Of a stretch of DNA of 37,234 nt, positions 8,191 through 17,319 are shown piece by piece. The stretch covers positions 1 to 37,234 of the forward strand of contig CAJTON010000006.1 in assembly GCA_910577605.1 (NCBI GenBank), given 5' to 3'. Each line of letters opens with the position of its first letter. Position 1 is the first letter of the stretch. The stretch is from an uncultured Butyrivibrio sp. Lineage in GTDB: Bacteria > Bacillota > Clostridia > Lachnospirales > Lachnospiraceae. Made by a program: the position numbers and the translations under genes. The notes under the pieces are model-generated. The model was not told the origin of the DNA. It searched no databases and worked only from the letters and a program-made list of their open reading frames with translations.

Positions 8191-9051
8191 TCAATCAATA
8201 TTGTTGTACTCTATTTTTCTTATACTGTGCTTATCCTTATCGGTGTCCGCCGGAGGAGTCATGTAATCTCCGTAGTAATGCCTCAGGAATGTATCGTAAT
8301 GCTCGGCTCCCCAGAATTTCGTGTCCTCAAAATCGTACTTCGCAAGCTTACCGAATATCTTCTTGCTTATGATCTCCTTCTGCATATAAGCGCCGAAAAA
8401 GCTTACGACCGTACCCGATTTGTCGTAGTCGTATTTGCGCAGTCCCTTTTCAATACGGCGCATAAGCTTATAGGTATTGAAATTATGCCCGAACTTCGTC
8501 TTGTGTATAAAATTAATTATCATCTGCTGATATTTCGGTCTTCCGGGACGGTTAAGGTTGACCAGCTCGTCAAAGCAGGAGGCATGGTACATTACCCTCC
8601 AAAAAGTCAGCCTGTAAAAATGCAGCTTCTGCCTGAACTTGCCCTCTGGCATACCGTCGTAAGGGAAAATATCGAGCCAAGCGTTTTCAATTATCTCAAC
8701 GGAATTGGAGTTATTGTATATTTTTACATTATTATTAACAATGCGACTGAAATACCTCTTATACTGCTTGTTCTGCTTATAATTGAGGAACGAGTATCCC
8801 GCCGGAAGCTCTTTATGCACGATCTTCATGAACCGTTCGTAATCCGGTCTGGGCATACCCATATCCACATCGTCGTCCCACGGAATAAATCCCTTATGCC
8901 TTACCGCGCCTAACATCGTGCCCCCGACCATGAAGTACCTGAGATTATGCTTCTCGCATATGTCGGCAAAAAGCTTGATTATATCCAGAGTAACCATCTG
9001 TAATTTTCTAAGCTCGGAATTGTTTTCCTGATTGTACATATTATACTCCAT
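8191..9051 (-). CDS. LicD-family phosphotransferase (second of two, upstream copy)
   Basis: The 286-residue protein is a second LicD homologue with GGTMLGAVRHKGFIPWDDDVD at about residues 43-63 (metal cluster D59-D61 and D63), preceded by a helix containing ICEKHNLRYF. The ATG at 9051 is chosen because GAAGGAGGAC precedes it. The in-frame upstream start at 9078 has no such site. Two LicD proteins flanking one glycosyltransferase suggest either two phosphodiester decorations per repeat unit, as with pneumococcal LicD1/LicD2 on two GalNAc residues, or two acceptors. Identity to the other LicD is high only around the motif, so they are not a recent duplication. Confidence 0.88.
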   Translation of the reverse strand: MEYNMYNQENNSELRKLQMVTLDIIKLFADICEKHNLRYFMVGGTMLGAVRHKGFIPWDDDVDMGMPRPDYERFMKIVHKELPAGYSFLNYKQNKQYKRYFSRIVNNNVKIYNNSNSVEIIENAWLDIFPYDGMPEGKFRQKLHFYRLTFWRVMYHASCFDELVNLNRPGRPKYQQMIINFIHKTKFGHNFNTYKLMRRIEKGLRKYDYDKSGTVVSFFGAYMQKEIISKKIFGKLAKYDFEDTKFWGAEHYDTFLRHYYGDYMTPPADTDKDKHSIRKIEYNNID

Positions 9052-9074
9052 AATGTCCTCCTTCAAGACAGCGG

Positions 9075-10373
9075 TCAAACGGTTATCTTCAGTTTCTTAA
9101 AGCAGTATTCCTTCTGCTCCATATGATAAGCCAGCGTAAGCACTATCCATACCATTCCGTTCTTGGTGTTTTCAACGATCATCATGATCAGAAGCAAAAA
9201 CAACGCTCCCGAAAGTATTATTCCCGCAGGCTTGAATTTATTTTTTATAATATTATATCCGCATTTCGCGATTACGCCGGCAAAACAGGCAAAAGATAAA
9301 ATTCCTCCGTTTATGAGAAGTGTAAAATAATAATTGTGCGCGTCGGACGCGTTATGATAGTTGAGGAAGACTCTGAAATCATCCTCCGTTATATAGCCGT
9401 GTCCCCACAAAGGAGACTGCCCGATTCGCATGATAGCGTTCTCCCATATGATTTTTCTTCCGCCGAAAGTTCCCGCGTTTTTATGAAATATCTTCTCAAT
9501 AAAAAATTCAAGAAAACCCCACTGTCTGAACACCGCGATCACAAGACACGCGGCAACGGCAATGCCGCAGAAGATCCTGAAATCAAACACAAAAGGCTTG
9601 TATTTTTCAATGGGCCTTACAAGCAGAGTCCCTAAAGTGAAAAGCAGTATAACTGTCATCGACATAGCCGATTTTATAAGTACGGTAGACAAAAGGGATA
9701 TTCCCGCCACCGAATAGAAAAATATCCACTCCCTGTTATCATTAAAAAATATGCGCAAACGTGTGGCGCGCTTTCTGGAAACTTCAGCGACCGCCCCCGG
9801 TTTTCCCATACTTCCCGATGCCGTACGGTAATTATATAACGCGATAAGTATCAAGTCAAAAAAACAGTACTTGCCGATTCCGTTTTTGTAGCCGAGAAAC
9901 CAGAAACGGTGCTCTTGAATAAGCCTTCCGTCCATTATATGCGTTTCATAATACAAGCCTCCCGGAAAGGCGATAATGCTTATAAAATTCACAAACACAA
10001 GCAGCGTCGCATACACGATAACGGTTCTGTAAAAAACATCCCTGCACCCTTCGCACAGCTCCGTCAGCATGACTAACGCCACCATCGTGCCGCCCTGCCT
10101 TAGCAATGTGACAAAATTCCCGCCTTTGAACACGGTCACCACAAATATTATGCCATACATAAGCGTACATAAAATCATGATTCCCGAAATTCTTCTGCGC
10201 CATGCATAAAGAAAAAGTATTGCCGCCACAACAATGACCCATGCTATCTTCCATATCTTGTCCGTCATTATATGAGAAAAATATGCCGGATAAATAAGGA
10301 CGAACAGCGCTATGCCTATCCAAACCGCGTACGGAACTTTTGTAATTCTGTCTTTCAGACGGTCGATGAACAT
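9075..10373 (-). CDS. Wzy-like O-antigen/polysaccharide polymerase (O-antigen ligase family)
   Basis: The 432-residue protein is hydrophobic throughout, with about ten predicted membrane segments. A large outer loop in the second half ends with GHGYITEDDFRVFLNYHNASDAHNYYFTLLINGG-type sequence, and the GHG plus HNYYF pattern is characteristic of Wzy/WaaL-family proteins. It would polymerise lipid-linked repeat units on the outer face. It overlaps the flippase gene by 19 bp, as expected for a wzx-wzy pair, and has GGGAG and GAAGG upstream of its ATG. Sequence alone does not distinguish polymerase from ligase. The Gram-positive context with LCP favours polymerase. Confidence 0.8.
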   Translation of the reverse strand: MFIDRLKDRITKVPYAVWIGIALFVLIYPAYFSHIMTDKIWKIAWVIVVAAILFLYAWRRRISGIMILCTLMYGIIFVVTVFKGGNFVTLLRQGGTMVALVMLTELCEGCRDVFYRTVIVYATLLVFVNFISIIAFPGGLYYETHIMDGRLIQEHRFWFLGYKNGIGKYCFFDLILIALYNYRTASGSMGKPGAVAEVSRKRATRLRIFFNDNREWIFFYSVAGISLLSTVLIKSAMSMTVILLFTLGTLLVRPIEKYKPFVFDFRIFCGIAVAACLVIAVFRQWGFLEFFIEKIFHKNAGTFGGRKIIWENAIMRIGQSPLWGHGYITEDDFRVFLNYHNASDAHNYYFTLLINGGILSFACFAGVIAKCGYNIIKNKFKPAGIILSGALFLLLIMMIVENTKNGMVWIVLTLAYHMEQKEYCFKKLKITV

Positions 10374-11647
10374 TCCTTCTCTCCCTTTTTCTTAACTATG
10401 CCTATTATAAAAATAACGGCAAAAATCACGCATAAAACCAACATAATTACAGTATAGAATGCCGCCGCACCCATAACTCCATATCTTCTGACAACGGTAT
10501 TTGAAAACGCCAGCGCCAGCGCCGCCGTTACGACATATCCTATAAGAAGCGCCGGCTGTCTGCGCATGATCGTAATAATAATATTAAGCAGCCCGGACAG
10601 ACCTAAAAATCCTCCGCCCAGCAGCATAACAAGCAACTCGTTCTTGTACGCAGACAAATCAGTATTATAAAGCCATGACAAAATCGGTATTCCGCAGATA
10701 TACGCAGCTCCTACGCATACCGCGGTAATAATGCATACAATTATAGTCTGAATAAGTGTTCTTTTTATAAAGCTTCCGATCTTATTTTCATTCCATAAGC
10801 AGGACATCCTATAAATCAGCGGATTAAAAATAAAATTATTAAGCAGGCCTATGACGAACACAGGCATCGAAATGAATCCGTAGCATGCCTGTAATTCATC
10901 GGAAAGTATCGCGTCTATTGAGTATTTCGGCGCGTTGCCTATATAGAACGCCAGAAAAGCGCCTAAAAACAGCGGCAGACACAGCCACATAAGCTGCATT
11001 ACCCTCTTCATTTCCGGCGAACGCTGACGCGTATCTTCAAATTCCCGCGCCGTAGTCCATATAAGTATAAACGCGAGCAGCGCTGTGGCGACAGTTGATA
11101 TTATCATCGAAACAAGCAGATTACGGGTTATTATCACAACAGCCGCAAAAATAAGCACCGTTGCGACCATACGGAGAGTCAGCGCCTTCGCGCCCACATC
11201 AAGTCTGTTTTTCTGCTGATATTCACCGTAGTATACATCCTCTATCGCGTCTACGACTTTATACAGGCACATCCATATTATTATCATGCTCTTTTCGGCA
11301 GAATATCCGTTTTTTATGGAAGCGATCAGAACATATACGCATGAGACCGCGATCATTGCGGCTGAGCTTATCCATCTTGAGCATCTGTACTCCGCGAACC
11401 CAAACTGTTTCTTGACATCGGAAACCTGAAAATTCTTCATTCCGAATTTTCCGACCGTAAGGAAAAGGTTGGCGTTGGCGTTGGCAATAGTAAATATTCC
11501 CGCCGCCGCCAGGTCCATTGTACGCCTCAGGATCACAAGCAGTATAACGGACTGGAACGCCATAAGCATACTGCCTGCCATATTCCATACATAGCTGTCT
11601 CTTTTTATATTTTTACTTCCAAATAAAAACCGCTTTAATATCTTCAT
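10355..11647 (-). CDS. Wzx-like lipid-linked repeat-unit flippase (MOP superfamily)
   Basis: The 430-residue integral membrane protein has about 12 predicted helices. It starts with a short cytoplasmic basic segment, followed by YVWNMAGSMLMAFQSVILLVILRRT, which is typical of the polysaccharide-export branch of the MOP superfamily. A central FLGAFLAFYIGNAPKYSIDAILSDELQACYGFISMP stretch matches the family. It would flip undecaprenyl-pyrophosphate repeat units to the outer face before polymerisation. It lies between LCP and the Wzy-like gene. Its ATG at 11647 has only a weak ribosome binding site (GGGTCGGAAATA), so expression may partly depend on read-through coupling. Confidence 0.85.
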   Translation of the reverse strand: MKILKRFLFGSKNIKRDSYVWNMAGSMLMAFQSVILLVILRRTMDLAAAGIFTIANANANLFLTVGKFGMKNFQVSDVKKQFGFAEYRCSRWISSAAMIAVSCVYVLIASIKNGYSAEKSMIIIWMCLYKVVDAIEDVYYGEYQQKNRLDVGAKALTLRMVATVLIFAAVVIITRNLLVSMIISTVATALLAFILIWTTAREFEDTRQRSPEMKRVMQLMWLCLPLFLGAFLAFYIGNAPKYSIDAILSDELQACYGFISMPVFVIGLLNNFIFNPLIYRMSCLWNENKIGSFIKRTLIQTIIVCIITAVCVGAAYICGIPILSWLYNTDLSAYKNELLVMLLGGGFLGLSGLLNIIITIMRRQPALLIGYVVTAALALAFSNTVVRRYGVMGAAAFYTVIMLVLCVIFAVIFIIGIVKKKGEKECSSTV

Positions 11648-11695
11648 TATTTCCGACCCAAAACTGCCGAAAGGATTTCAGATCCCCCGATAGCC

Positions 11696-13237
11696 TTACG
11701 CTCCCGTATTTATCACAATATCATTGTAAATGTCCTTAATGTATGATTTTGCCTGATTAAGCGTATTCTCGTCCGGAATCATTACATAATTAGGGAAGCT
11801 TAGAGAGAAGCAAGGCAGATTATCACCTGTTCCGTCCACGCTGTAGCTCTGAATATCCCATGACGGCATGGAATCCAGCTGCATCTTTACAAGACTGCTT
11901 ATCTCGTCGTATGACATATCGGTAGCCATGCTTGCGGAGACCGCGTTGAGTACGCTTGTATAATTAAGAAGCATATCCTTGCTCATCATTTTATTGATCA
12001 TCGCCTTTATGACCGCCATCTGGTTCTTACCCCTCTGCCTGTCGCCCGTTCCGAAGGAATACCTTTCTCTCGCAAATCCGAGCGCCTGCTCGCCGTTCAT
12101 ATGGTTAATGCCTTTGACAAAATGATAGCCGCCGTGATGCGAAGTAAAATCGTATTCCGAATATACGTCAACGCCTTTAAGCGAATTGATTATTCCTACA
12201 AATCCGGTAAAGTTGACCTTAAGGTAATGGTCGATATTGATTCCGTAAAGCATCTCAAGCGTGTCCACGGAACAGTCTATTCCGTAGCATCCGGCATGGG
12301 TAAGCTTATCTCTTACACCGTTTGAGATCGACAGCGGCACATAAAAGTCCCTTGGCGTATTTATCATAAGGATCTGATGCGTGTTCGTGTTCACCACAAG
12401 CAGAATATTAACGTCGCTGTTCTGGTTGACCGTAGGAGCGCCGTTCGTGTCGATTCCGCTGACATACACGGCAAACACGCCTTCTTTTGAAGGATATGAC
12501 CCGTTATTAGGATCGTTGTTATTAGGTTTATTGACGACCTCGGACACCTGCTTGTAGGTCGTTATAAGTTTCAGTTTTTGTTCGATGTCCTCGTATCCTT
12601 CGATCTCCGACAACACGGAAATATAGCTCTGATTAAATATTGCCGCGGAAACGTTTTTGTTGTACAGAGCGTTTACAAGCTCGGCGGTTCCCATGTACTC
12701 AACGGTATTGATATTCGCACTCAATTCTTTATTAATATCGCTTACAGTCTTGTCGGTATTCTCCCTGTCAATATTTGAGATTATTCCGAACGTCCCGTCC
12801 TTAAGATCGTTGACCGTCTTTGCCTCGCTGTCCGCAAGCACATATACGCCCATTTCCGTCTCGTGCACCTTCGTTCCGGAAATATTGCTGATGGCTTTTC
12901 TCGTTGAATTTATATAGACGCAGCCCACCACCAATATAAGCGAAAAAAGCACGGCGAATACCTTGGTGATGATCCCCGGTATCTTCCAATGCTGCGTAAT
13001 CAGCGTGACAATACAAAACAGCACCAGAAGCACATTTACCAACATTTTAAAAGAGCCCGGCAGAATGTCAACATACTGCATAAGCGCCATAAACACAACG
13101 GTTATGACAAGCTGTATTCCGGCGATCGCCCACCCGGATATGTGAAGCGCCCGGTTCCTTTTCCTCTCCGCCGCCTTGTCTTTTGACCTGGAAACTGTTT
13201 TTTCCCCTTTATTGTTTTTATCATTCGCATTCCCCAT
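11696..13237 (-). CDS. LytR-CpsA-Psr (LCP) family polymer-to-peptidoglycan ligase
   Basis: The 513-residue protein has a basic cytoplasmic N-terminus, three membrane helices at about residues 31-53, 62-80 and 89-109, and an extracytoplasmic region of about 110 residues (118-228) resembling a solute-binding-like accessory domain. The LCP domain covers about 253-495. LCP residues are clear: INTPRDFYVPL (R296), DKLTHAGCYG, HYLKVNFTGF, GEQALGFARERYSFGTGDRQRGKNQ (R390, R400, R402). Such proteins transfer the finished polymer from undecaprenyl pyrophosphate to peptidoglycan. It has its own promoter (13285-13313) and AGGAG 8 nt before the ATG. Three N-terminal helices plus an accessory domain make it a CpsA-like long form rather than the short TagU type. 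Confidence 0.93.
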   Translation of the reverse strand: MGNANDKNNKGEKTVSRSKDKAAERKRNRALHISGWAIAGIQLVITVVFMALMQYVDILPGSFKMLVNVLLVLFCIVTLITQHWKIPGIITKVFAVLFSLILVVGCVYINSTRKAISNISGTKVHETEMGVYVLADSEAKTVNDLKDGTFGIISNIDRENTDKTVSDINKELSANINTVEYMGTAELVNALYNKNVSAAIFNQSYISVLSEIEGYEDIEQKLKLITTYKQVSEVVNKPNNNDPNNGSYPSKEGVFAVYVSGIDTNGAPTVNQNSDVNILLVVNTNTHQILMINTPRDFYVPLSISNGVRDKLTHAGCYGIDCSVDTLEMLYGINIDHYLKVNFTGFVGIINSLKGVDVYSEYDFTSHHGGYHFVKGINHMNGEQALGFARERYSFGTGDRQRGKNQMAVIKAMINKMMSKDMLLNYTSVLNAVSASMATDMSYDEISSLVKMQLDSMPSWDIQSYSVDGTGDNLPCFSLSFPNYVMIPDENTLNQAKSYIKDIYNDIVINTGA

Positions 13238-13284
13238 TGCGTTCTCTCCTAAGCATTTTTATCCATGTCGGTTGATTATGCACC

Positions 13285-13313
13285 ATTATATATTATTTTC
13301 CTGAAATTAACAA
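13285..13313 (-). promoter_or_regulatory. Sigma-A-type promoter before the LCP-wzx-wzy block
   Basis: On the minus strand, TTGTTA (13308-13313) and a perfect TATAAT (13285-13290) are separated by 17 bp, about 50 bp before the LCP start. It probably allows the LCP-to-beta-helix block to be transcribed apart from the acyltransferase and amino-sugar block upstream. Confidence 0.75.
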
Positions 13314-13354
13314 TAGCAAGTTTTTCACCGAAAAAAGCCAAAATACGACCGTAC

Positions 13355-15157
13355 TCATTCAGCGTTTATTTTCCATATCTTATAGCCTTCCACGTTCTTG
13401 ATAAAAACAGCGTTAGCGTCCGGGAAATAATGTTCCCTAAGATACGTCACTATCTCGTCACAGTTTGCGTTATCGACAAGATAAATGTTTTGCTTTACCA
13501 GATCCTTTAGCGGGTTCGTAATTCCGTTCTTCTCAAAAAGCCTGTTTACGTCGGGATATTCCATCGTTACTCCGGAAAGATACGCGAAATTGTCATAATA
13601 TCCACTGCCGAGCGACTCATAAACATTCCAATCGTAGTAAAGCGACTGTATCGTGGTATTGAAGTCAAGCATATAAAAATTATCGGGATCGGCTTTTATC
13701 TCCGCTATCAGACCTTCCTCCGGATCCCATTTGTCCGTCACGCGCCTGTACTTGCGCCCGTCATAATTCCATGACTTGTCAAACACCTCGTCAAGATATT
13801 TTTTTCTGTCCTCAGTCCGCACTGATCTATAGCTGTTATCCGGTATATAGGTTCTTATCTGAAATAAAGCGAACAGAAATATTCCCGAAACGGCGGCGAT
13901 CCTGCCGACTTTTCCGGCGGTCCTTTTTTCCCGCAGTCTTAATACTGTCGCATACATAGCCGAAACAAAAAGTCCCAGAAAAATCGGATATTCGACACGG
14001 TACAGCACTCGTCCGCGCACGAAGAAGTACATAAGCATACATCCGCATATTCCCGCCGTTCCTATATAGAACCACCATTTTCGCGAGTTGCGGACAAGTC
14101 CGATGAAAAGCATTATCAGACACGCTATAACGACAGGATATTTTAAATATTCTCTTTCTCGCATCTCTTTAAGTTTCTGCCGCCATCTTACAGGCTGTTC
14201 TGAATTATTATTCCTTATTGCCTCAGCAATATTCTCCAGCTTCTCCACCGTAAAATATTCCGGATCGGCAAAGTTCCAGTGATGTAGCATGGCAAAATCA
14301 TTTTCGGATATTCCCAGCCTCTCAAAGTCCTCCTCATAGACCTTATAATCGTAATGTCTGGCGTCCACAATGTCGGCGCGCGCGGCGGCGTAACGGCGGT
14401 ATTCCCTGTATTCTTCGGAGGTTTTATATGTCATTTCCCCCGCAAATCTGCACAGGAGGATCAGCGCTATCAGCGAAAAACCTCCGATAAGAATTTTCAG
14501 GAACCGTTTGTCCTTTATATTAATATGACCGCTTTCCCTGCGCTGTCCGGCAAAAAAGCTTACAAGCTTGACCAAAAGGAGGACCGCGATAAAAGGACCG
14601 GCAAGATATACCGACTGAAAACGCTGCAGGCTTCCGGCAACGCATAAAAGGATTCCCGCCGCAAGCTGCTTTTTTTTGCGCGACTGAAACAGCGCGTACA
14701 GAACAAGAACGGAGCCTGCTGTTATGCACAATCCTGACGTTTTGGTAAAATTAGTGAGAATATATATGTCGTTTGAAAAGAACGCAAGCATAAGAACCGT
14801 AAAGAAACAAGCCCGGAGCGCATCAAGCTCCTTGAAAAGGATATAGGAAATAGCCGTAAACGAAATAAAGCCCGACATAAGCTGAAAAATAAAATACCAG
14901 CTTATATCAGGTACCAAACGGTATAAAGGAGCAAGAATACATCCGTAAATCGTGTTTGAAAAAAGAATATGGGGATTCACGCCCCCGTAGGCTCCCGACA
15001 GTATCGTTTCCATAACGAAATCGTCGGAAACCTCGTATTTCTGTTCACAGAGAAAGAGGGACAGCAAAAGAAACAAAAGATTCACGGCAAAAGCTTTGAA
15101 AAATGCACTGTCCCATATTATCTTTATATTGCGCTTGATTTTTTCTCTCTTCTCCAT
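13355..15157 (-). CDS. GT-C-like membrane glycosyltransferase candidate, second copy
   Basis: The 600-residue protein has about ten to eleven predicted membrane helices in its first 430 residues, followed by a C-terminal extracytoplasmic domain of about 160 residues. An acidic pair, D45-D46 in EVSDDFVM, lies just after the first helix. That is where GT-C enzymes that use polyprenyl-phosphate sugars carry their catalytic acid. The gene at 20458-22251 has the same architecture (ID-D, then the GxYxG and ILG/CIL segments, then WYIIY/WYFIF). No named family was recognised. The ATG at 15157 is preferred (GGGGCAG upstream, 34-bp overlap with the acyltransferase gene). The in-frame ATG at 15238 lacks a site. 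Donor and acceptor are unknown. Confidence 0.6.
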   Translation of the reverse strand: MEKREKIKRNIKIIWDSAFFKAFAVNLLFLLLSLFLCEQKYEVSDDFVMETILSGAYGGVNPHILFSNTIYGCILAPLYRLVPDISWYFIFQLMSGFISFTAISYILFKELDALRACFFTVLMLAFFSNDIYILTNFTKTSGLCITAGSVLVLYALFQSRKKKQLAAGILLCVAGSLQRFQSVYLAGPFIAVLLLVKLVSFFAGQRRESGHINIKDKRFLKILIGGFSLIALILLCRFAGEMTYKTSEEYREYRRYAAARADIVDARHYDYKVYEEDFERLGISENDFAMLHHWNFADPEYFTVEKLENIAEAIRNNNSEQPVRWRQKLKEMREREYLKYPVVIACLIMLFIGLVRNSRKWWFYIGTAGICGCMLMYFFVRGRVLYRVEYPIFLGLFVSAMYATVLRLREKRTAGKVGRIAAVSGIFLFALFQIRTYIPDNSYRSVRTEDRKKYLDEVFDKSWNYDGRKYRRVTDKWDPEEGLIAEIKADPDNFYMLDFNTTIQSLYYDWNVYESLGSGYYDNFAYLSGVTMEYPDVNRLFEKNGITNPLKDLVKQNIYLVDNANCDEIVTYLREHYFPDANAVFIKNVEGYKIWKINAE

Positions 15158-17319
15158 ATAAACTGCCCCAAAAGAAGTTTCTTGATAAACTCTATCATTA
15201 TCGAAATTATCAAACTTAATACTATACAGCTGAGCCATGACAAAACAACGTTATGCGACCAGTACACAAGTTCAGGCTTGTATTGCTTGTCAAACAGGAA
15301 GGTATGTACAAGGAACATATTTCCGGAATATTTCCCGAGAAATATAAGTAACTTTCCAAATACCCCTCCTCCTTTTACATTTATCTTGTATGTAAATATG
15401 CATATGCCCAGCGTGCTAATCGACAACAAGAGCTTGCTTATCTTCCATAAATCAATTTCTCCAAGATTTCTGTTAAGATACATTCCTGTACATATTACTA
15501 TAATCAAGAGAAAAAACTCCAATACGGTAAAACGGGTAGCGGATATTTTTTCCATAATGTTATATCTCGCAAACAGAACACCAAAAATAACCATAAAAAA
15601 GTAATTTATGTATTCTCCTCCGAAAACAGACGATACTCCCGCCATATTTATAAACTGGACAAGAATAAAAAGTAACGGAAAGGAAATTTTCCCCCACCTC
15701 TTTGCCATTTCGCAAATCAGCGGTATAATCAATAAAATAACCTGTGCCAGACACATATACCACCAAACATTGTTCATAGACGGCGTGCCGAAGAAATCTG
15801 ATAACCCTAAAAAGTTCAAAATAATATATATGATATTATTTTTAAGGTAGGACACAGGTATCAGCTTAAAAATCAAGCTGACAGTAAAGACAACCGTCCA
15901 TATAAACCAATACGGCTTCATAAGGGAAAAATAATGCTTCTTATAAAAAGTAAGGCGTTCGCGCATCGTAATATTCTCGCCGATCGATAAATACGACTTG
16001 CTAAGTCCATATGCCGACACAAAAACAAAAAGCCATACACAGATACGGGCGTATGTCCCGACAGACATAAGCGTTTCTTTTGATATTAAATGCGTTACAA
16101 TACCGCCATAGTTCAAACGGTATTCCGCATAGAACAAATGATGAAAAAGCAGAAGACAAATCGCAACTCCTTTTATCTTCATGCTCTGTGTTTTATCAAA
16201 CGGAACTGCCTCCTTGGGGGAAAGAAGTTCTTTGGCATCACATGATTTACCTTTAAAAATCAAAACACGCGAGATATCTTTGAGTTTTTCCAATATAACT
16301 GATACGCCCAAGGACACAACTAACAATACCGCATACATCAGCGCCGGGTTTTTTAATTTATATATAAAAGAATTGCCGTAAATAGTAATATAAAACGCGT
16401 GAAGCGCAAAGATATTAAAACTATGTTTTCCTATAAAAGATATGACGGTTTTAAAAAACTCTGCGACCTTATTTCGCGCATTAATAAAAATAACCTGAAT
16501 CATAAACATAAAACTTAAAGCAAACGGCAGATCAGCCCACTGCGGTTTATAGCAGTTAAAAGCAAAAGCCGCGCCCGCCGTTAATACAGAAACGGCGGCT
16601 ATTATCCATTTATGCTTAAACTCACAGTTTTTTATACGGTTAAACACCTGCTTTTCAGAAAAAAGAATTCCCAGTGAAAAAGCCGCAAGATAATACAAAA
16701 ACCCCGAATTTATCTGAGCGTAAGAAGCGTACGGAGACACAATTATCAACAGCGCTCCAATTGCGGAAGGAATAAAAGGATTAAAGCGCATAACTCTTTT
16801 AATAAGAGGAAAAAGGATATACAGCACAATTATAACGGAAACAAACCACCATGTGCCGTTGAGCGTTTTCGTATGCCAAAAATCATTGACAACATACTGA
16901 ACGCCAAAAAAATCAACAAGAAAACTTTTAATGCCTCCCCATGTCCCGGCAACAGAAACCCAGCCAAACGCAAGACCAACGCCCGCTGAAAGCACAAAAA
17001 TGATCCAGTAATTGACAAGCAGTTTTGAAAGGCGTCCCCTCAGAAAAGCAAAATTAAAGCCGCTCTTCTCACCGCACTCCTTATGACTCCTCTTATAGCT
17101 TTCATTTAATCCGTATCCTGAAAGAATAATAAAAATCGTAACGGCAATTTTTAAATGGTCAAAAATATAATTTAACGCCTGCCTGCCGCCGATTTCCCAT
17201 GTGTAATTATATAATAATCTGTCGGCACAGCAAAAAAGCGATATTCCCAAAACAAGCAAAATTGCAATGCCCTTATACACATTAGTATCTTTAACGCTAA
17301 AACTACGCTCAGTGTTCAT
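15124..17319 (-). CDS. Tandem-duplicated acyltransferase-3 (AT3/OafA-like) membrane protein, copy 1
   Basis: The 731-residue protein is a head-to-tail fusion of two AT3 domains (about residues 8-350 and 378-725), each with about ten helices. AT3 proteins move acyl groups across the membrane and O-acylate surface glycans, using a catalytic His in an R/K-X10-H motif in the first helix. The C-terminal half keeps this (K383-X10-H394). The N-terminal half has K16-X10-S27, so its catalytic His is lost. Each half ends with the typical GK(H/Y)S...H segment (GKHSFNIFALHAFY and GKYSGNMFLVHTFLF). A paralogue of the same length precedes it with an 11-bp overlap. AAGGGT lies before the ATG. The likely role is O-acetylation or other acylation of the polymer. 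Confidence 0.85.
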   Translation of the reverse strand: MNTERSFSVKDTNVYKGIAILLVLGISLFCCADRLLYNYTWEIGGRQALNYIFDHLKIAVTIFIILSGYGLNESYKRSHKECGEKSGFNFAFLRGRLSKLLVNYWIIFVLSAGVGLAFGWVSVAGTWGGIKSFLVDFFGVQYVVNDFWHTKTLNGTWWFVSVIIVLYILFPLIKRVMRFNPFIPSAIGALLIIVSPYASYAQINSGFLYYLAAFSLGILFSEKQVFNRIKNCEFKHKWIIAAVSVLTAGAAFAFNCYKPQWADLPFALSFMFMIQVIFINARNKVAEFFKTVISFIGKHSFNIFALHAFYITIYGNSFIYKLKNPALMYAVLLVVSLGVSVILEKLKDISRVLIFKGKSCDAKELLSPKEAVPFDKTQSMKIKGVAICLLLFHHLFYAEYRLNYGGIVTHLISKETLMSVGTYARICVWLFVFVSAYGLSKSYLSIGENITMRERLTFYKKHYFSLMKPYWFIWTVVFTVSLIFKLIPVSYLKNNIIYIILNFLGLSDFFGTPSMNNVWWYMCLAQVILLIIPLICEMAKRWGKISFPLLFILVQFINMAGVSSVFGGEYINYFFMVIFGVLFARYNIMEKISATRFTVLEFFLLIIVICTGMYLNRNLGEIDLWKISKLLLSISTLGICIFTYKINVKGGGVFGKLLIFLGKYSGNMFLVHTFLFDKQYKPELVYWSHNVVLSWLSCIVLSLIISIMIEFIKKLLLGQFIWRREKKSSAI

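Noticed and set aside
8179..8913. A 244-codon plus-strand open frame opposite the LicD gene
   Set aside because: LicD signature residues fix the coding strand. The antisense frame has no start signal and no family features.
13319..13338. AT-rich hairpin GTTTTTC-ACC-GAAAAA before the LCP promoter as a terminator
   Set aside because: The stem has one G-C pair, is too weak to be convincing, and lies close to the promoter -35 box. I see no further support.
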